A stretch of 64,000 bases of DNA, taken from contig JADKEH010000012.1 in the NCBI GenBank assembly GCA_016718155.1, positions 62,001-126,000 on the forward strand, in the 5' to 3' direction. Made by a program: the position numbers and the translations under genes. The notes under the pieces were generated by a model. That model was not told the origin of the DNA and searched no databases. It saw only the letters and a program-made list of their open reading frames with translations. Shown here one piece after another: positions 61,641 through 64,000 of the stretch; the first letter of the stretch is position 1, and every line of letters starts with the position of its first letter. The stretch comes from Candidatus Rhodoferax randersensis (lineage in GTDB: Bacteria; Pseudomonadota; Gammaproteobacteria; Burkholderiales; Burkholderiaceae_C).

Positions 61641-64000
61641 ATCCGCTGCGCCCCGGCACACGCTGGGCGCTGCGTCGCCTCAGCTTTGCTCCAGCAAACG
61701 TTCGAACTCGTCCAAGGGGCAGCGGCCGGCCGAAATAGTAACCCTGGTAGGCAGCACAGCCGTGGCGCGCCAGGTAGTCGCGCTGCGCGGCGCTCTCCAC
61801 CCCTTCGGCAATCACCGCCAGGCCCAGGCTCTGGCCCAGCGCCACAATGGTGCGGGCAATGGCCGCGTCGTTGACATCGGTGAGCACGTCACGCACAAAC
61901 GACTGGTCGATCTTGAGCTGGTCCAGCGGCAGGCGCTTGAGGTAGGTCAGCGACGAGTAGCCGGTGCCAAAGTCGTCCAGTGAAAAGCCCACGCCGCGCG
62001 CTTTGAGGGCGGACATCTTCTCGATCACACCCTCCACATCGTCCACCAGCAGGCTTTCGGTCAGCTCCAGCTTCAGGCGGCGCGGGTTGGCGCCGGTTTG
62101 CTCCAGCACCGCGAGCACCTGCGCCACGAAGTCGCTTTGGCGAAACTGGCGCGCGCTGACGTTCACCGCCATGGTCAGGTGCGCCGCCAGCGGCCGTGTG
62201 GCCCAAACCGCCAATTGGTGGCAGGCCGTCTCCAGCACCCAGGCACCCAGTGGGTGAATCAGACCGGTGGCCTCGGCCAGAGCGATGAACTCGCCCGGCG
62301 GCACCAGCCCGCGCTGCGGATGGCGCCAACGCACCAGAGCCTCGACCCCGGTAAAGCGCCCACTGCCGTCCACCTGCCCCTGGTAGTGCAACACCAGTTG
62401 TTGCTGGCGCAGGCCGTCGCGCAGGTCCTTCTCCAGCGCGGCGCGCTGGCTCACCACGCGCTGCATGGCGGGGTCGAAGAAGCGCAAGGTGTTGCGCCCG
62501 GCGGCCTTGGCCTCGTACAGCGCCAGGTCGGCCTGCTTCATGAGTTCGTCAATCGGGGCCTGGTGGTTGGTGATCAAGGTGGCGCCGATGCTGGGGGTGC
62601 TGTGACACTCCAGGCCGTCAAGGTCGTAGGGCTGGTTGAGCACCACCAGCATCTTCTTGCCCACCGCTTCGATCTGCGCCGCCGCTTCCTCCGCGACCTC
62701 GCTCAGGTTCTCCAGCAACAGCACGAACTCGTCGCCGCCCAGGCGCGCCACGGTGTCGTCCTCGCGCACGCAGGTGCTCAGGCGATGCGACACCTGCTGC
62801 AGCAACAGGTCGCCCTTGGCATGCCCCTGGCTGTCATTGAGGGTCTTGAAGTTGTCCAGATCAACATACAGCAGGGCTGCCTTGCGCCCGGTGCGGGCGC
62901 TCGACACCAGTGCCTGCTGCAGGCGGTCGAGCAACAGGCGGCGGTTGGGCAACTGCGTCAGCGGGTCGTAGAAAGCGAGGTGCTTGATCTCGTCCTCGGC
63001 GGCCTTGCGCAGGGTGATGTCGACCAGCGTGCAAACATAGTGGGTCAGCTCGCGGCTGGGCACCTGCACAGCCGTGATGGTGAGCCACTGCGGGTAGACC
63101 TCCCCGCTTTTGCGCCGGTTCCAGATCTCACCCTGCCAGGACCCGGTCTCGCGCAGGCATTGCTTCATGTCGGCAAAAAAGGCCGCATCGTGGCGCCCCG
63201 AGTCGAGCAGGTCGGTCGACTGCCCCACCGCCTCTTCCCTGCTGTAGCCGGTGATCTGCGTGAAGGCGCGGTTCACCCGCTGGATCACCTTTCTGGCGTC
63301 GGTAACGAACATGCCTTCTTGCGACTCGAACACGGTGGCTGCCAGTTGCAGGCTCTGCTCGGCCTGCTTGCGGGCCGTGATGTCGCGCACAAAGGTGGCA
63401 AACACCTGCTGGTCAGCCAGATAGCGGCCCGCGATGTCGACATCGATCACATGGCCATCGCGACAACGGTGACGGGTTTCAAACCGCAGGCTGCCGTCGG
63501 CCAGGGTCTGGGCGATGCGTCGTTCGATGGCGCCGTCCGCGCTGTCCACATCGATGTCGCTGACGTGCAGCGCCAACATCTGCTCGCGGCTGTAGCCCAG
63601 CATGCTGCAGGCCACGGCGTTGACCTCCAGCAGGCGCCCGCTTGGGTCAACCAGCCAGAAGCCGTCCATGGCGGTTTGCAAAATCGCGTCGTTGCGGTCG
63701 GCCGCCTGCTTGCGCTCGGTGATGTCCACCGCCAAGCCGCCCACCAGGCGTTTGCCGTCCGAGCGGGTAAAGGCGAACTTGTTGCTTAGCCACCAGGAGG
63801 TGCTGCCATCGGCATTGACCGTGGCTTCTGCCACCTCAATCGGGCCGCCTTGGCTGAGCAGGCGCAAGTCGTTCTCGCGCAGCCGGTCGGCAATGTCGGC
63901 CGGAGCCAGTTGGTGGTCGGTCTTGCCCAGGGCGCCGTCACGCGCAAAACCCATGCGCTTGTTGAAGTTGTCACTCACAAAAACATAGCGTCCCAGCTCG
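61630..64000 (-). CDS. PAS-GGDEF-EAL cyclic-di-GMP protein, 5' end outside the window
   Basis: Reading frame from the right edge of the window to 61630, at least 790 residues. Upstream of GTG 63978 the frame continues with PAS-like sequence (GRYVFVSDNF), so the true start is beyond the window. Three PAS domains are visible: WWLSNKFAFTRSDGKRLVGGL, the part ending VFATFVRDITARKQ, and ITGYSREEAVGQSTDLLDSGR with WQGEIWNRRKSGE. Then comes GGDEF (RLGGDEFVLLLE) and EAL (GVEALVRWRHPQRG, DDFGTGYSSLTYLKRLP). Both catalytic motifs are intact. It may both make and degrade c-di-GMP. The C-terminal tail is Arg-rich. Confidence 0.92.
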   Translation of the reverse strand, partial: ELGRYVFVSDNFNKRMGFARDGALGKTDHQLAPADIADRLRENDLRLLSQGGPIEVAEATVNADGSTSWWLSNKFAFTRSDGKRLVGGLAVDITERKQAADRNDAILQTAMDGFWLVDPSGRLLEVNAVACSMLGYSREQMLALHVSDIDVDSADGAIERRIAQTLADGSLRFETRHRCRDGHVIDVDIAGRYLADQQVFATFVRDITARKQAEQSLQLAATVFESQEGMFVTDARKVIQRVNRAFTQITGYSREEAVGQSTDLLDSGRHDAAFFADMKQCLRETGSWQGEIWNRRKSGEVYPQWLTITAVQVPSRELTHYVCTLVDITLRKAAEDEIKHLAFYDPLTQLPNRRLLLDRLQQALVSSARTGRKAALLYVDLDNFKTLNDSQGHAKGDLLLQQVSHRLSTCVREDDTVARLGGDEFVLLLENLSEVAEEAAAQIEAVGKKMLVVLNQPYDLDGLECHSTPSIGATLITNHQAPIDELMKQADLALYEAKAAGRNTLRFFDPAMQRVVSQRAALEKDLRDGLRQQQLVLHYQGQVDGSGRFTGVEALVRWRHPQRGLVPPGEFIALAEATGLIHPLGAWVLETACHQLAVWATRPLAAHLTMAVNVSARQFRQSDFVAQVLAVLEQTGANPRRLKLELTESLLVDDVEGVIEKMSALKARGVGFSLDDFGTGYSSLTYLKRLPLDQLKIDQSFVRDVLTDVNDAAIARTIVALGQSLGLAVIAEGVESAAQRDYLARHGCAAYQGYYFGRPLPLGRVRTFAGAKLRRRSAQRVPGRSGFRG

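Noticed and set aside
1..64000. CRISPR array, prophage, integron or plasmid features
   Set aside because: No regularly spaced repeats, integrase, transposase or phage structural genes seen in the window.

Overview
The window is a GC-rich, densely packed chromosomal segment of a betaproteobacterium, most likely a member of the Comamonadaceae (Burkholderiales), in the neighbourhood of Rhodoferax, Polaromonas and Acidovorax. The inference rests on the caa3-type cytochrome oxidase cluster in the Burkholderiales order (coxB-coxA-small assembly protein-ctaG-DUF2970-coxC, then SURF1-unknown-ctaA-ctaB-SCO), the rsmD-coaD / ftsY arrangement, an RpoH of the short beta type, a Bug-family (TctC) binding protein, a phasin and many GGDEF/EAL proteins. 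I saw no rRNA, tRNA, CRISPR array, phage, transposase or plasmid functions. Almost everything looks like core or lineage-typical chromosome. Placement to genus is inference.

Layout. 0-5 kb: a PAS-GGDEF-EAL-CZB protein (5' end outside the window) broken by an in-frame amber codon, a peptide-type ABC binding protein and an amidase. 4.8-8.4 kb: histidine phosphatase, universal stress protein, coaD and rsmD on the minus strand, then ftsY. 8.6-14 kb: a signalling set of periplasmic binding protein, histidine kinase and diguanylate cyclase, followed by a YegD-like Hsp70 and a K+ channel. 15-20 kb: HtrA-like protease, DUF2946 protein, Crp/Fnr-like regulator, rpoH preceded by a perfect CIRCE operator, and a TctC-type binding protein bracketed by 37-bp direct repeats. 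20-29.5 kb: the cytochrome c oxidase structural and assembly genes. 29.5-35 kb: BioC-like methyltransferase, comF, a frameshifted trmL, MaoC-like protein, ParA-like ATPase and a Kef-type antiporter.

35-43.2 kb is the most unusual part: a DUF1800 lipoprotein and a DUF1501 Tat-exported protein that overlap by 4 bp, followed on the same strand by two M10 (serralysin-type) metalloproteases that share a nearly duplicated C-terminal domain. The second carries five Ig-like modules. This looks like one secreted or surface-associated system of unknown role. 43.6-48.3 kb: crotonase, a frameshifted beta/gamma-crystallin and glycine-zipper protein, a wax-ester-synthase/DGAT-like acyltransferase, a small conserved protein and a phasin with PhaR-like operator candidates; the acyltransferase and phasin suggest storage-lipid metabolism. 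48.5-64 kb: an unknown lipoprotein, PaiB-like and OsmC proteins, a DUF6159 membrane protein, slyX, a TetA-like MFS exporter, a FapA-like (DUF342) protein, a Na+/H+ antiporter-like protein, an M3 oligopeptidase, a CYTH-CHAD protein, a DUF2855 protein and another PAS-GGDEF-EAL protein running off the right edge.

Three genes are visibly broken: an amber codon at 667-669, a 1-base loss in trmL near 31450-31457 and a 1-base loss in the crystallin gene at 45709-45713. The two indels sit at short homopolymers, so sequencing error must be excluded before treating them as biology.
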